Positions 44,868 to 53,811 of a stretch of DNA of 64,000 bases are shown here, piece by piece. The notes under the pieces were generated by a model that did no database searches, had not been told where the DNA came from, and was given only the letters and a program-made list of their open reading frames with translations. Origin of the DNA: Paenalcaligenes hermetiae (lineage in GTDB: Bacteria > Pseudomonadota > Gammaproteobacteria > Burkholderiales > Burkholderiaceae_B); the NCBI RefSeq assembly GCF_039543645.1, contig NZ_BAABKD010000002.1, positions 248,001-312,000 on the forward strand, read 5' to 3'. Position 1 is the first letter of the stretch; each line of letters begins with the position of its first letter. The position numbers and the translations under genes are program-made.

Positions 44868-45388
44868 TAAACCACTAGGCCTGATTCAGGAGGCACGGCT
44901 CCCACAGGCAAATCTAATAGCGCGGAGTCGCTTGGCTCGGTGACGATTTCCGTCTCGGAGTCCAGCAAGGCCACGACCCGCTCTAACGCGGTAGTGATTT
45001 GCAACTGCTCCGACTCAGGCAACTGTTGCAAAGCCTCGCTAAGCTTTTGCTGCAATGGCGACGGCGTTTGCTGTGCTAGTGTGCGACCCGCATCGGTCGC
45101 ACTCACAAACACAATACGACGATCCTCGCGACTGCGCTCTCGGTTAACTAACTGTTTATCCTCAAGACGATCCAAAATCCCTACGACAGTGCTTGGGCTC
45201 ACATGCATTTCTCGACTGATTGCCGTTGCGGTTAATGGACCTTTTTCTATCACCGTGCGTAAGCACACCAATTGCGGTGCCGTAATATTGCTGCCCGCAG
45301 AAAGCTGACGCGAATGCAAAGCAATAGAACGAGTGATGCGGCGTAGCGCCCGCAAAATGCGTAGGTCGTATTGGTCTTGGGTTTTCAT
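44867..45388 (-). CDS. ectR: MarR-family regulator of the ectoine operon (EctR-like)
   Basis: Winged-helix regulator of 173 residues. The MarR core has a recognition region TATAISREMHVSPSTVVGILDRLEDKQLV (about 54-82) and the wing NRERSREDRR. It is the first gene of ectR-A-B-C-D. MarR-type EctR regulators are known repressors of ect operons in methylotrophs. The shared palindromes before this gene and before ehuB are its likely binding sites. The effector or osmotic signal is not evident. Confidence 0.88.
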   Translation of the reverse strand: MKTQDQYDLRILRALRRITRSIALHSRQLSAGSNITAPQLVCLRTVIEKGPLTATAISREMHVSPSTVVGILDRLEDKQLVNRERSREDRRIVFVSATDAGRTLAQQTPSPLQQKLSEALQQLPESEQLQITTALERVVALLDSETEIVTEPSDSALLDLPVGAVPPESGLVV

Positions 45389-45415
45389 TTATCGTTCATA
45401 TCCACAACAAAGAAA

Positions 45416-45455
45416 ATGATTTCAACTCAAATCATATCTATTGAAATCATTTAAG
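45416..45455 (-). promoter_or_regulatory. EctR-type operator upstream of ectR-ectABCD
   Basis: The leftward strand reads ATGATTTGAGTTGAAATCAT (45416-45435), a palindrome with perfect 7-base arms, 19/20 identical to the ehu operator. CTATTGAAA (45438-45446) and a further half-like TTGAAATCATTTAAG (45441-45455) adjoin it. It lies 28 bases before the ectR start. No clear -10 could be fixed. Confidence 0.78.
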
Positions 45456-45460
45456 TCAAA

Positions 45461-45488
45461 CAAAAAAAGACCGCTCTGTAAGCGGTCT
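45461..45488 (-). terminator. Terminator after tldD
   Basis: Stem GACCGCT, loop CTGTA, stem AGCGGTC (45470-45488). Read leftward it is followed by a T run, and separates tldD from ectR. Confidence 0.85.
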
Positions 45489-45511
45489 CAATAAAAAAGA
45501 ACTCGTACTTG

Positions 45512-46969
45512 TTAAGCCGTCCCCCCTACGGTTAAGCCATCAATGCGGATAGAAGGCATGCCCACGCCCACTGGAACGCTCTGCCCATCTTTACCACATG
45601 TGCCCACCCCAGAGTCTAAACACATATTATTTGCAATCATGGAAACTTGATTCATGGCTTCGATACCAGAACCAATTAACGTCGCGCCTTTGACGGGATG
45701 CACGAGTTTTCCATTTTCAATTAGCCATGCCTCAGAGGCGGAGAACACAAACTTACCACTGGTAATATCTACTTGACCACCACCAAAATTGGCCGCATAA
45801 ATCCCTTTGTCCACCGAGGCAATGAGCTCATCGGGATGATAAGTACCGTTTAACATATAGGTATTAGTCATGCGTGGCATAGGCAGATAGGCGTATGATT
45901 CTCGGCGCCCATTCCCAGTTACAGGCATACCCATCAAACCCGCATTGAGCTGATCTTGCATATAGCCTGTTAAAATACCGTCCTCAATCAACACATTATG
46001 CTGAGTGGGGTTGCCCTCGTCATCGATGTTTAATGAGCCACGACGATCTGCCAAGGTTCCATCATCAATTACCGTAACGCCCTTAGATGCTACCTGCTCC
46101 CCTATGCGCCCAGAAAACACGCTCGACCCTTTGCGGTTAAAGTCTCCTTCTAGGCCATGTCCTACCGCCTCGTGCAATAAAATCCCCGGCCAGCCCGCTC
46201 CTAGCACCACTGGCATTTCTCCTGCTGGGGCAGGTTCCGCATCTAGGTTAACCAAAGCCTGATTTACCGCCTCATCGACATAATGCTGCAAAATCGCTTC
46301 ATCAAAATACCCTAGATCAAAGCGACCACCCCCACCAAAGCTCCCGCTTTCACGACGACCATGACGCTCAGCAATTACCGTCACTGATAAACGAACCAGA
46401 GGACGGATATCCGCTGCTAAACGTCCATCGCTGCCCACAATGAGCACTGTGTCACATGTCGCCCCTAAGCTCGCCATCACTTGCACCACCTGTGGATCTT
46501 TGGCGCGAGCCATTTTTTCTACTTTTTCTAAAAGCGCAACTTTTTCTGGAGCGGTCAAACTATCGACTGGATCATTCGGTACATACAAAAGGGGGCGATC
46601 CACAGTACGCGCCAGCAATGCTGGCACGCTGCCCTGCTGCCCTTGGCGCGCAATCGTACGTACAGCATGAGCAGCGCCAAGCAAAGCATCTTTACTCAGC
46701 GTATCCGAGTAAGAGAATGCTGTTTTTTCTCCACTGATAGCGCGAACACCAACCCCTTGTTCTATGTTAAAGCTGCCCGTTTTAACAATCCCTTCTTCAA
46801 GGCTCCAGCCCTCGCTTCGGGAATACTGAAAATATAAATCGGCATAGTCCACGCGATGCGCAAAAATTTCAGACAAGCTCTGTTGTAAGTCTTGCTCTGT
46901 TAACCCCCAAGGTGTTAACAACACCGATTTTGCCGTAGCTAGCGTATCGATCGCCAACTGTGATGTCAT
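45512..46969 (-). CDS. tldD: Metalloprotease TldD
   Basis: Subunit of the TldD/TldE protease, which degrades unfolded peptides and matures some peptide antibiotics and toxins in the cytoplasm. The 485-residue protein has the zinc motif HEAVGHGLEGD (about 260-270) and the C-terminal MVNEV-like stretch GSGIEAMNQVSMIANNMCLDSGVGTCGKDGQSVPV typical of TldD. It overlaps the upstream nitrilase gene by four bases. The partner TldE/PmbA is not in the window. Confidence 0.95.
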   Translation of the reverse strand: MTSQLAIDTLATAKSVLLTPWGLTEQDLQQSLSEIFAHRVDYADLYFQYSRSEGWSLEEGIVKTGSFNIEQGVGVRAISGEKTAFSYSDTLSKDALLGAAHAVRTIARQGQQGSVPALLARTVDRPLLYVPNDPVDSLTAPEKVALLEKVEKMARAKDPQVVQVMASLGATCDTVLIVGSDGRLAADIRPLVRLSVTVIAERHGRRESGSFGGGGRFDLGYFDEAILQHYVDEAVNQALVNLDAEPAPAGEMPVVLGAGWPGILLHEAVGHGLEGDFNRKGSSVFSGRIGEQVASKGVTVIDDGTLADRRGSLNIDDEGNPTQHNVLIEDGILTGYMQDQLNAGLMGMPVTGNGRRESYAYLPMPRMTNTYMLNGTYHPDELIASVDKGIYAANFGGGQVDITSGKFVFSASEAWLIENGKLVHPVKGATLIGSGIEAMNQVSMIANNMCLDSGVGTCGKDGQSVPVGVGMPSIRIDGLTVGGTA

Positions 46970-47814
46970 GTAATGTCCTTTTCTTTCAATAAAGCGACTT
47001 GCCGATGCTGTAAAGCGGGCAAGTTTTGACGTATTTCTTGGATGCGTTCTCGGTTAATGGAGTGACAAATAAAACCTGCTTCGGTTTCCCATACGCCCAG
47101 TTTTTCACCCCACGGATCAATCAGCATAGTATGCCCCCAAGTACGACGCCCGTTTTGATGGCGCCCCCCTTGTGCGGGAGCCAGCACGTAGCATTGATTT
47201 TCTATTGCTCGTGCCCGCAATAAAATATCCCAGTGGGCTTGGCCAGTGGTATAGGTAAAAGCCGAGGGCAATACCAACATATCAATCGCCCCCATTGCCC
47301 GAAATAGTTCAGGAAAACGTAGATCGTAGCAGATTCCCAGCCCAATGTTTCCATAAGGGGTAGGTATTACAGTGGGGGCAATTTCTCCAGGCACAATGGC
47401 TTTCGCTTCATCATAGCTTTCCTCGCCGCGCCTAAAACTAAAAAGATGAATCTTATCGTAGCGACCAATGCACTGCCCTGCTGGGTCATAAACCAAGCAA
47501 CTATTATAAAATCGCCCCGCCTCTTCTGAGCGCAAAGGCAACGTTCCACCAATTAAATAAATACCATGTTGTTTTGCTGCCTGGGCCAAAAACTGCTGAA
47601 TCGGCCCTGAACCAAAGTCTTCAGCATAGGCATTTTTATCTTGGTCACGTAATCCCAAAAAACAAAAATATTCGGGTAATGCCACGATTTTTGCACCGGC
47701 TTGTACAGCTTGTTTAATCCAATAGTGCGCCTGCTGCAAATTATCCATCAAATCTGCAGAGGAAACCATCTGTATCGCGGCAACGGCAAATGAAGAGGGG
47801 GTATGCTGGCTCAT
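46966..47814 (-). CDS. Carbon-nitrogen hydrolase (Nit/omega-amidase type)
   Basis: Nitrilase-superfamily amidase of 282 residues from the ATG at 47814 (MSQHTPSSFAVAAIQM); a TTG at 47841 would add nine residues. The catalytic triad is seen as Glu in ALPEYFC, Lys in RYDKIHLF and Cys in GLGICYDLRFPEL. It resembles the Nit1/Nit2 group, which removes deaminated glutathione. The tldD partner downstream is a common arrangement in betaproteobacteria. Confidence 0.88.
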   Translation of the reverse strand: MSQHTPSSFAVAAIQMVSSADLMDNLQQAHYWIKQAVQAGAKIVALPEYFCFLGLRDQDKNAYAEDFGSGPIQQFLAQAAKQHGIYLIGGTLPLRSEEAGRFYNSCLVYDPAGQCIGRYDKIHLFSFRRGEESYDEAKAIVPGEIAPTVIPTPYGNIGLGICYDLRFPELFRAMGAIDMLVLPSAFTYTTGQAHWDILLRARAIENQCYVLAPAQGGRHQNGRRTWGHTMLIDPWGEKLGVWETEAGFICHSINRERIQEIRQNLPALQHRQVALLKEKDIT

Positions 47815-47955
47815 GATTGACTCGATATAAACACTTTGCAAAAAATTAAAAAATTATATATATTTTCATGTTTATAGAAATAGCGTTAAAATACGCATTA
47901 TGGCGATAAAGCCAATTTATTTTTTAATAATGATATAACTGACACAGGAAAACTA

Positions 47956-48288
47956 ATGCCTCAAGAATCCTTTCTTACTGAAAAGCAGGAAATCGAAAAG
48001 CAAATTCAAAAGCTCCAACGCAAAATGCGTACCCTGCACTCTCGTCAGCGTCGACCCGTGATCAACTCCATCGTACGCTCCATGCAAGAATACGAGATCA
48101 CTCCCGAAGAAATAGCTCAAGCCTTTGAGCGTCGTCAAAAACGTGCAATAACGGCTAGTAAGGCTCCGGCGCGCTATCGCAACCCACAAACAGGTGACAC
48201 GTGGACTGGTCGCGGTCGCCCCCCACGCTGGATCACCGATGCTGAGCAAAACGGTCAGAGCCGTGAGCAGTTTTTAATTAAAGATTAA
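47956..48288 (+). CDS. H-NS-family DNA-binding protein
   Basis: Nucleoid-associated protein of 110 residues. A basic coiled-coil oligomerisation region (about 8-35, KQEIEKQIQKLQRKMRTL) leads by a linker to a C-terminal H-NS DNA-binding domain with YRNPQTGDTWTGRGRPPRWI (about 74-93); the GRGRPP loop inserts into AT-rich DNA. It belongs to the short betaproteobacterial H-NS type. The divergent upstream region (47842-47955) is strongly AT-rich, suiting promoter and possible self-binding. Confidence 0.9.
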   Translation: MPQESFLTEKQEIEKQIQKLQRKMRTLHSRQRRPVINSIVRSMQEYEITPEEIAQAFERRQKRAITASKAPARYRNPQTGDTWTGRGRPPRWITDAEQNGQSREQFLIKD

Positions 48289-48311
48289 TAAGATTCTTTA
48301 ATAACCTCTTA

Positions 48312-48345
48312 TAAGCGCAATCTAATTATGATTGCGCTTTATCTT
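48312..48345. terminator. Bidirectional terminator after the H-NS gene
   Basis: Hairpin AAGCGCAATC ... GATTGCGCTT with a seven-base loop, between the H-NS gene and the convergent lipoprotein gene. The stem reaches the last bases of the lipoprotein gene. Confidence 0.7.
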
Positions 48346-48966
48346 TATATATTGAGTTTTCCCATTGAGCCCCGGAAAATCCGTAAATGCCGCTTTGGCT
48401 AAATAAGGCATCACCTGGATTAAATCATCACTATTGCTTTTGTTTATAACGCGAACACGATATATCTCAGCCAAATGATTTGCCTTATCTCGAATCGTAA
48501 CCTCTAAAGTATTAGCATATATATTCGTGGGCACCGTAACCAGACGCGGCCCAAACACCACTCCCCCACCAAAACCACCAAAATGGCCAAAACCACCCCA
48601 CACAGAGCCATAAGGATAGACGCCATCATAAAAAGGATCAGCATAACGCTCCACCCACTCCTGTTGCATCGGGTTGTCATAATCCAGCTGTACTACTAAG
48701 CGACTGGTATTATCCCCTTCTACTAAGCCTACGGCACCTAAAGCTACACGTACGTTATCCGCAACACTTTGAAATATTAAGACACTTCTATCATCCCTGG
48801 GGGGTTCAATAAAATAGCGCGCAGTAAAAGCGTCTGCTGGCCACTGCTGAAACGTCGTGACTTTAGCCGACCAAGTATTCGCACACCCACCCAGCAATAC
48901 CAGTGTTGCTAAGAGCATCATCAAACGCCAACGCCATCTACGAAATACAATAAAACGACTCAGCAT
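48322..48966 (-). CDS. DUF4136-type lipoprotein
   Basis: A 214-residue predicted envelope lipoprotein with a basic, Arg-rich n-region and a lipobox VLLGGC (Cys28). The mature part begins TWSAKVTTFQQWP and contains a Gly/Phe-rich loop (VWGGFGHFGGFGGGVVFGP about 124-142). The pattern is that of the DUF4136 family. Nothing is known of its role. A ribosome site (AAGGAG) stands before the ATG. Confidence 0.78.
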   Translation of the reverse strand: MLSRFIVFRRWRWRLMMLLATLVLLGGCANTWSAKVTTFQQWPADAFTARYFIEPPRDDRSVLIFQSVADNVRVALGAVGLVEGDNTSRLVVQLDYDNPMQQEWVERYADPFYDGVYPYGSVWGGFGHFGGFGGGVVFGPRLVTVPTNIYANTLEVTIRDKANHLAEIYRVRVINKSNSDDLIQVMPYLAKAAFTDFPGLNGKTQYIKIKRNHN

Positions 48967-49043
48967 CGTTACTCCTTTAATTGAGCGAAGGGACTACAAT
49001 ACTCATACTACCGTTTTTTATTTTTTCTACCTAATACTTGACT

Positions 49044-51710
49044 ATGAATCAAACCATTTTTCGTGATGCATACCGCCCTTATCCCTACCATATTCCACAT
49101 CTTTGGTTACGCTTTGATCTGGGCTTAGCAAAAACCACGGTGCGTAGTCGGTTCACAGTACAAACAGAGCAACCGGGCACGCCATTATGTTTAGATGGCG
49201 AAGACATCCAGTTACTAGGTATTTGGGTAGATGGGCAACCCCTCAAGCCCGAGCAATATGATCTTGATCATCATGCGCTGCGTATTCCCTTAACACAAGC
49301 CTCACACCAAATCGAAATTGAAAGCATCTGTGAGCCGGCAAAAAATACGACGCTCATGGGGTTATATCAATCAGGACAACAGCTTTTTACGCAATGTGAG
49401 GCCGAGGGTTTTAGACGTATTACTTGGTTTGCCGACCGCCCCGATGTGCTGAGTCGCTATACGGTCGAGCTTGTAGGGGACAAAAGCCAGTTTCCTTATT
49501 TATTATCTAACGGTAATCTCATCGAACAAGAAGACCTTGCCAATAACCAGCATCGTGCACTCTGGGAGGACCCTTTCGCTAAACCCTCTTATTTATTTGC
49601 AATTGTAGCGGGCGATTTTGATTGTCGAGAACAAGTGATTCAAACCCAATCGGGGCGCTCTGTCACCCTGCAACTATATAGTGATAAAGGCGACTATGAC
49701 AAAACCGAATGGGCAATGCAAAGTTTAATTCAAGCCTTACGTTGGGATGAGCAACGCTTTGGCCTAGAGCTAGACTTGGATCGCTATATGGTGGTTTCTG
49801 CGGCAGACTTTAATATGGGTGCCATGGAAAATAAAGGGCTCAATGTTTTTAATGCGGCCTACGTACTCGCTCAACCAGAAACCACAACTGATCAAAGCTA
49901 CCAAGATATCGAAGCCGTCATCGGCCATGAATATTTCCATAATTGGACAGGTAACCGTGTAACGTGCCGAGACTGGTTCCAGTTATCCTTAAAAGAAGGC
50001 CTCACCGTTTTTCGGGAGCAAGCATTTAGTGCAGACCGCATGGCCCATGGTTTAACCGGTGCCGCAGCCCTAAGCGCACAGGCGGTAAAGCGTATTGACG
50101 ATGTCAGCCTATTGCGGCTTGCTCAGTTCCCCGAAGACGCCGGCCCTATGGCGCACCCCATTCGCCCGAACAGTTACGAAGAAATCAGTAATTTCTATAC
50201 CGCTACGATTTATGAAAAAGGGGCAGAAATTATTCGCATGTTTCATACACTGCTGGGTGAAACAGGATTCCAAGCGGCTCTGCGCACCTATTTTGATCGA
50301 TTTGATGGTCAAGCTATTACTTGCGATGATTTTATGCAGGTCATGGATGAGCAGTACCAAGCACAATTTCCGGGTTTAACATTGGCTGCCTTTCGTGGCT
50401 GGTACGAGCAAGCCGGCACGCCTAAAGTCAGCGTTCATTTACATTATGATGCGGCCCAACAACGCGCCTGCTTAACGCTCACACAACAAAACCCACCCGT
50501 AGGTATCGAACTACTCGAACAACCTATTCGCCCTAAAGCCCCATTACTTATCCCTTTTAAGCTAGGCTTTTTGCAACCCAATGGCACCCCCTTAGTCGTA
50601 GAGCACGAAGGGCAACGCCAGCATGAGTTTCTTTTGCGTCTGGATCAGGAACAACAACAGTTTCATTTTGAACAGGTCAGTGCTCGCCCCATTTTATCGC
50701 TCTTGCGTGATTTTTCCGCACCGATACAAGTGGACTACACCTACTCCACCTCGGATCTCATGACCCTTGCCAAAGCGGACGATAATGCTTTTGCCCGCTG
50801 GCAAGCAATCCAAGAGCTTGCGCAGCAAACCTTATGTGCGCCCTCCGCGACACAAGCCGATTTACAGGTCTTAATTACGGTTTGGGAACAACTACTGCAA
50901 GATAAACAGCTCTCCCCAGCCTACCTAAGCCGTGCTTTAGCCCTCCCATCGGTGCGCCAGCTACTGGCACAGCAACGCCCCATGGATCCGCATGCTCTGA
51001 CTCAAAAGCATCGTCACATTGAACAGCAACTGGCACAACATTTTCAGCAGACATGGTTAACGTTATACCAGCAGCTCACACAACGCCTACCCACTCAGTA
51101 TCGTCCTTGTGCAAGCGATGCCGGCTTACGCGCCTTACGCAACCTTGTTCTCAAGCAGCTTGTTTTAGCTCAGCATCCTGATGCCTTCGCCCTCGCTCAA
51201 GAGCAATATCAAAAAGCAAATAATATGACCGATCAATGGGGAGCCTTTAATGTGCTAGTTCACTATGCCCCACCAGCGTTACGCCAGCAGCAACTGCTCC
51301 AATTTTATGAGCAGTGGCAGCACAATGCCTTAGTGATCGACCGCTGGTTTGGCGTCCAAGCCACAGCCCCCTATTTTGATGTGGCACAAGCGCAGGCCTT
51401 GAGCCAACACCCAGCGTTTCATTTGCGTAATCCGAATCGCGCACGTGCCTTGATTTTCCAGTTTTGCACTCATAACATAACAGCTATACACACCGAAGCC
51501 GGTTATGATTTTTGGCAACAGCAGGTTCTGGCTTTAGATGCGCTCAACCCCGAGATCGCCGCTCGCTTATGTCGTGTCTTTGATAATTGGGCTCAATATG
51601 TGGAGCCCCTACGCAGCCAACTAAAACAACGCCTACAATCCATCGCCGCCCACCAGCCGCTCTCAACTAATGTGAGCGAAATCGTGCGTAAAGCACTTAC
51701 TATTGAATAA
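49044..51710 (+). CDS. pepN: Aminopeptidase N
   Basis: Zinc-dependent M1 aminopeptidase that trims N-terminal residues from peptides in the cytoplasm. The ATG at 49044 gives 888 residues. The substrate motif GAMENKGLNVFN (about 257-268) and the zinc site HEYFHNWTGNR with the third ligand Glu in LKEGLTVFRE are intact. The C-terminal helical domain is complete and the length matches E. coli PepN. The end lies four bases before the fbp start. Confidence 0.97.
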   Translation: MNQTIFRDAYRPYPYHIPHLWLRFDLGLAKTTVRSRFTVQTEQPGTPLCLDGEDIQLLGIWVDGQPLKPEQYDLDHHALRIPLTQASHQIEIESICEPAKNTTLMGLYQSGQQLFTQCEAEGFRRITWFADRPDVLSRYTVELVGDKSQFPYLLSNGNLIEQEDLANNQHRALWEDPFAKPSYLFAIVAGDFDCREQVIQTQSGRSVTLQLYSDKGDYDKTEWAMQSLIQALRWDEQRFGLELDLDRYMVVSAADFNMGAMENKGLNVFNAAYVLAQPETTTDQSYQDIEAVIGHEYFHNWTGNRVTCRDWFQLSLKEGLTVFREQAFSADRMAHGLTGAAALSAQAVKRIDDVSLLRLAQFPEDAGPMAHPIRPNSYEEISNFYTATIYEKGAEIIRMFHTLLGETGFQAALRTYFDRFDGQAITCDDFMQVMDEQYQAQFPGLTLAAFRGWYEQAGTPKVSVHLHYDAAQQRACLTLTQQNPPVGIELLEQPIRPKAPLLIPFKLGFLQPNGTPLVVEHEGQRQHEFLLRLDQEQQQFHFEQVSARPILSLLRDFSAPIQVDYTYSTSDLMTLAKADDNAFARWQAIQELAQQTLCAPSATQADLQVLITVWEQLLQDKQLSPAYLSRALALPSVRQLLAQQRPMDPHALTQKHRHIEQQLAQHFQQTWLTLYQQLTQRLPTQYRPCASDAGLRALRNLVLKQLVLAQHPDAFALAQEQYQKANNMTDQWGAFNVLVHYAPPALRQQQLLQFYEQWQHNALVIDRWFGVQATAPYFDVAQAQALSQHPAFHLRNPNRARALIFQFCTHNITAIHTEAGYDFWQQQVLALDALNPEIAARLCRVFDNWAQYVEPLRSQLKQRLQSIAAHQPLSTNVSEIVRKALTIE

Positions 51711-51714
51711 GACT

Positions 51715-52731
51715 ATGTATTTGAAAAAAAACCTCACTCATTATCTTGTGGAGCAACAACGTCAACATGGTGTCGTCACCGCTGACGTCCGCTTGTTATT
51801 GGAAACCGTTGCCCGTGCTTGTAAAGCCATCAGTCATGCTGTCAGCAAAGGAGCGCTTGGTGGTGTGTTAGGGAGCCTAGAGAGCGAAAACGTTCAGGGC
51901 GAAGTCCAAAAAAAACTGGATGTGATTTCGAACGAAATTTTGCTCGAAGCCAATGAGTGGGGGGGAAACCTTGCCGCCATGGCCTCCGAGGAAATGGATA
52001 CTCTGCACCGTATCCCCGCCCATTTTCCTAAAGGAAAAAACCTATTGTTATTCGATCCTTTAGATGGGTCTTCAAACATCGATGTCAACGTTTCTATTGG
52101 TACGATTTTTTCCGTGCTACAGCTCCCCGAAGAAGCGAACACTCGCGATGTACAAGAGGCTGACTTTCTTCAACCTGGAGTCAAACAAGTCGCTGCCGGT
52201 TATGCGGTTTATGGTCCACAAACCATGCTGATTTTAACGGTTGGAGCAGGTGTAGTCGGCTTTACTCTGGATAAAGAAACCGGCTCTTGGGTGCTAACCC
52301 ACCCTGCCATTCGCATCCCCGAAGAGACCGCCGAGTTTGCTATTAATATGTCAAATCAGCGTTACTGGGAACCTGCTATTCGTCATTACATCGAGGACTG
52401 CTTAAAAGGCAAAGAAGGGCCTCTGGGTAAAAATTACAATATGCGTTGGATAGCTTCGATGGTGGCAGATGTGCATCGTATTATGTGCCGTGGCGGGATT
52501 TTTATGTATCCACGTGACCAACGCGAATCCGTGCGTCACGGTAAACTACGTCTTATGTATGAAGCAAACCCCATGAGCTTTTTAGTAGAGCAAGCGGGTG
52601 GTGCCGCTATCGATGGCGAGCAGCGCATTTTAGAAATTGAGCCCAATGCTTTGCATCAGCGCGTAGGCGTTATCTTAGGCTCAAAAAACGAGGTTCAACG
52701 TGTACAGCAGTATCATCTAAAACACTCCTAA
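51715..52731 (+). CDS. fbp: Fructose-1,6-bisphosphatase class I
   Basis: Gluconeogenic enzyme hydrolysing fructose 1,6-bisphosphate. From the ATG at 51715 it has 338 residues; a TTG at 51703 would overlap pepN. The metal site FDPLDGSSNIDVNVSIGTIFS is intact, as are YNMRWIASMVADVHRI and GGIFMYPRD, which bind substrate. A strong terminator follows. Confidence 0.96.
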   Translation: MYLKKNLTHYLVEQQRQHGVVTADVRLLLETVARACKAISHAVSKGALGGVLGSLESENVQGEVQKKLDVISNEILLEANEWGGNLAAMASEEMDTLHRIPAHFPKGKNLLLFDPLDGSSNIDVNVSIGTIFSVLQLPEEANTRDVQEADFLQPGVKQVAAGYAVYGPQTMLILTVGAGVVGFTLDKETGSWVLTHPAIRIPEETAEFAINMSNQRYWEPAIRHYIEDCLKGKEGPLGKNYNMRWIASMVADVHRIMCRGGIFMYPRDQRESVRHGKLRLMYEANPMSFLVEQAGGAAIDGEQRILEIEPNALHQRVGVILGSKNEVQRVQQYHLKHS

Positions 52732-52763
52732 GCCTCTTTAAGCAAAAAGCTTGGCATCAAGAA

Positions 52764-52789
52764 AAAACCCATTCCTTGGAATGGGTTTT
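52764..52789. terminator. Bidirectional terminator between fbp and qor
   Basis: Stem AAAACCCATTCC, loop TT, stem GGAATGGGTTTT between two convergent genes. Confidence 0.87.
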
Positions 52790-52795
52790 TTGCTT

Positions 52796-53782
52796 TTAGT
52801 CCAAAGTTAATATGGTTGCTCCTGTGGTTTTGCCTGCGGCCAATGCCTCATGCGCTTTAGCAACCTCTTGTAGTGCAAAACGCTGTCCAATATTAATTTT
52901 AATCTGCCCCGCTACCACTAGATCAAACAGCTCCGTTGCCGCGGACTGCATGCTTTCTTGGGTTGCCACATAGGTTCCAACCATTGGACGCGTCACATAC
53001 AATGATCCTTTTTGTGCCAGAATCCCTAAATTCACCCCAGTAACAGGCCCCGAAGCATTGCCATAACTCACCATTAAACCGCGTGGCTGTAGACAATCTA
53101 ATGAGCGCTCCCACGTGGCCGCCCCTACCCCATCATAGACCACTGGTAGCATTTCCCCTTGGGTGAGCTCACGCACCCGCTCAACCACATCCTCGGTTTT
53201 ATAGTTAATCACTTCCCACGCCCCATGCGCTTTAGCTAAGGCGGCTTTTTCCGCACTGGATGTGGTGCCAATCAGTTTTACACCTAGCGCTTTGGCCCAT
53301 TGGCAAGCAATTAAACCCACGCCCCCAGCCGCTGCATGAAATAAAATGGTCTGCCCCGGTTCTAAGCGATAAGTTTGTCTAAACAAATACTGCACGGTTA
53401 AGCCTTTGAGCATCATGGCCGCCCCCTCTTCGAAGCTGATCTCATCTGGTAACTTCACCACTCGATCAGCAGGCAAGCAATGCATTTGTGCATAAGCGCC
53501 TAATGGCCCCTGTCCATATGCCACACGCTCCCCCACCTGCACATGGGTCACATCCGCTCCTACGGCCTCTACCACGCCGGCCCCCTCAAAACCCAATCCA
53601 TGCGGTAGTTCCCCAGGGTAAAGCCCGTCTCTATAATAAATATCAATAAAGTTCAAGCCCACCGCTTTATTCCGCACCACGACTTCATCTGCTTTGGGGG
53701 TTGGTACGGGTACATCCACCCATTGCATGACTTCAGGGCCACCGTTTTTTTCAATACGAATTGCTTTCATCGTGCTCGTCAT
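52796..53782 (-). CDS. NADPH:quinone oxidoreductase (zeta-crystallin type)
   Basis: Zinc-free MDR-superfamily reductase of 328 residues, one-electron reduction of quinones with NADPH. It has the family signatures GLNFIDIYYRDGLYPGELPHGLGFEGAG and the nucleotide-binding AAAGGVGLIACQWAKALG (about 150-167). The length and motifs match QorA. It follows the hydroxyacid dehydrogenase gene by 29 bases in the same direction. Confidence 0.9.
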   Translation of the reverse strand: MTSTMKAIRIEKNGGPEVMQWVDVPVPTPKADEVVVRNKAVGLNFIDIYYRDGLYPGELPHGLGFEGAGVVEAVGADVTHVQVGERVAYGQGPLGAYAQMHCLPADRVVKLPDEISFEEGAAMMLKGLTVQYLFRQTYRLEPGQTILFHAAAGGVGLIACQWAKALGVKLIGTTSSAEKAALAKAHGAWEVINYKTEDVVERVRELTQGEMLPVVYDGVGAATWERSLDCLQPRGLMVSYGNASGPVTGVNLGILAQKGSLYVTRPMVGTYVATQESMQSAATELFDLVVAGQIKINIGQRFALQEVAKAHEALAAGKTTGATILTLD

Positions 53783-53811
53783 CGTTTTCTCCTGATGCTG
53801 TCTATTGGCGA

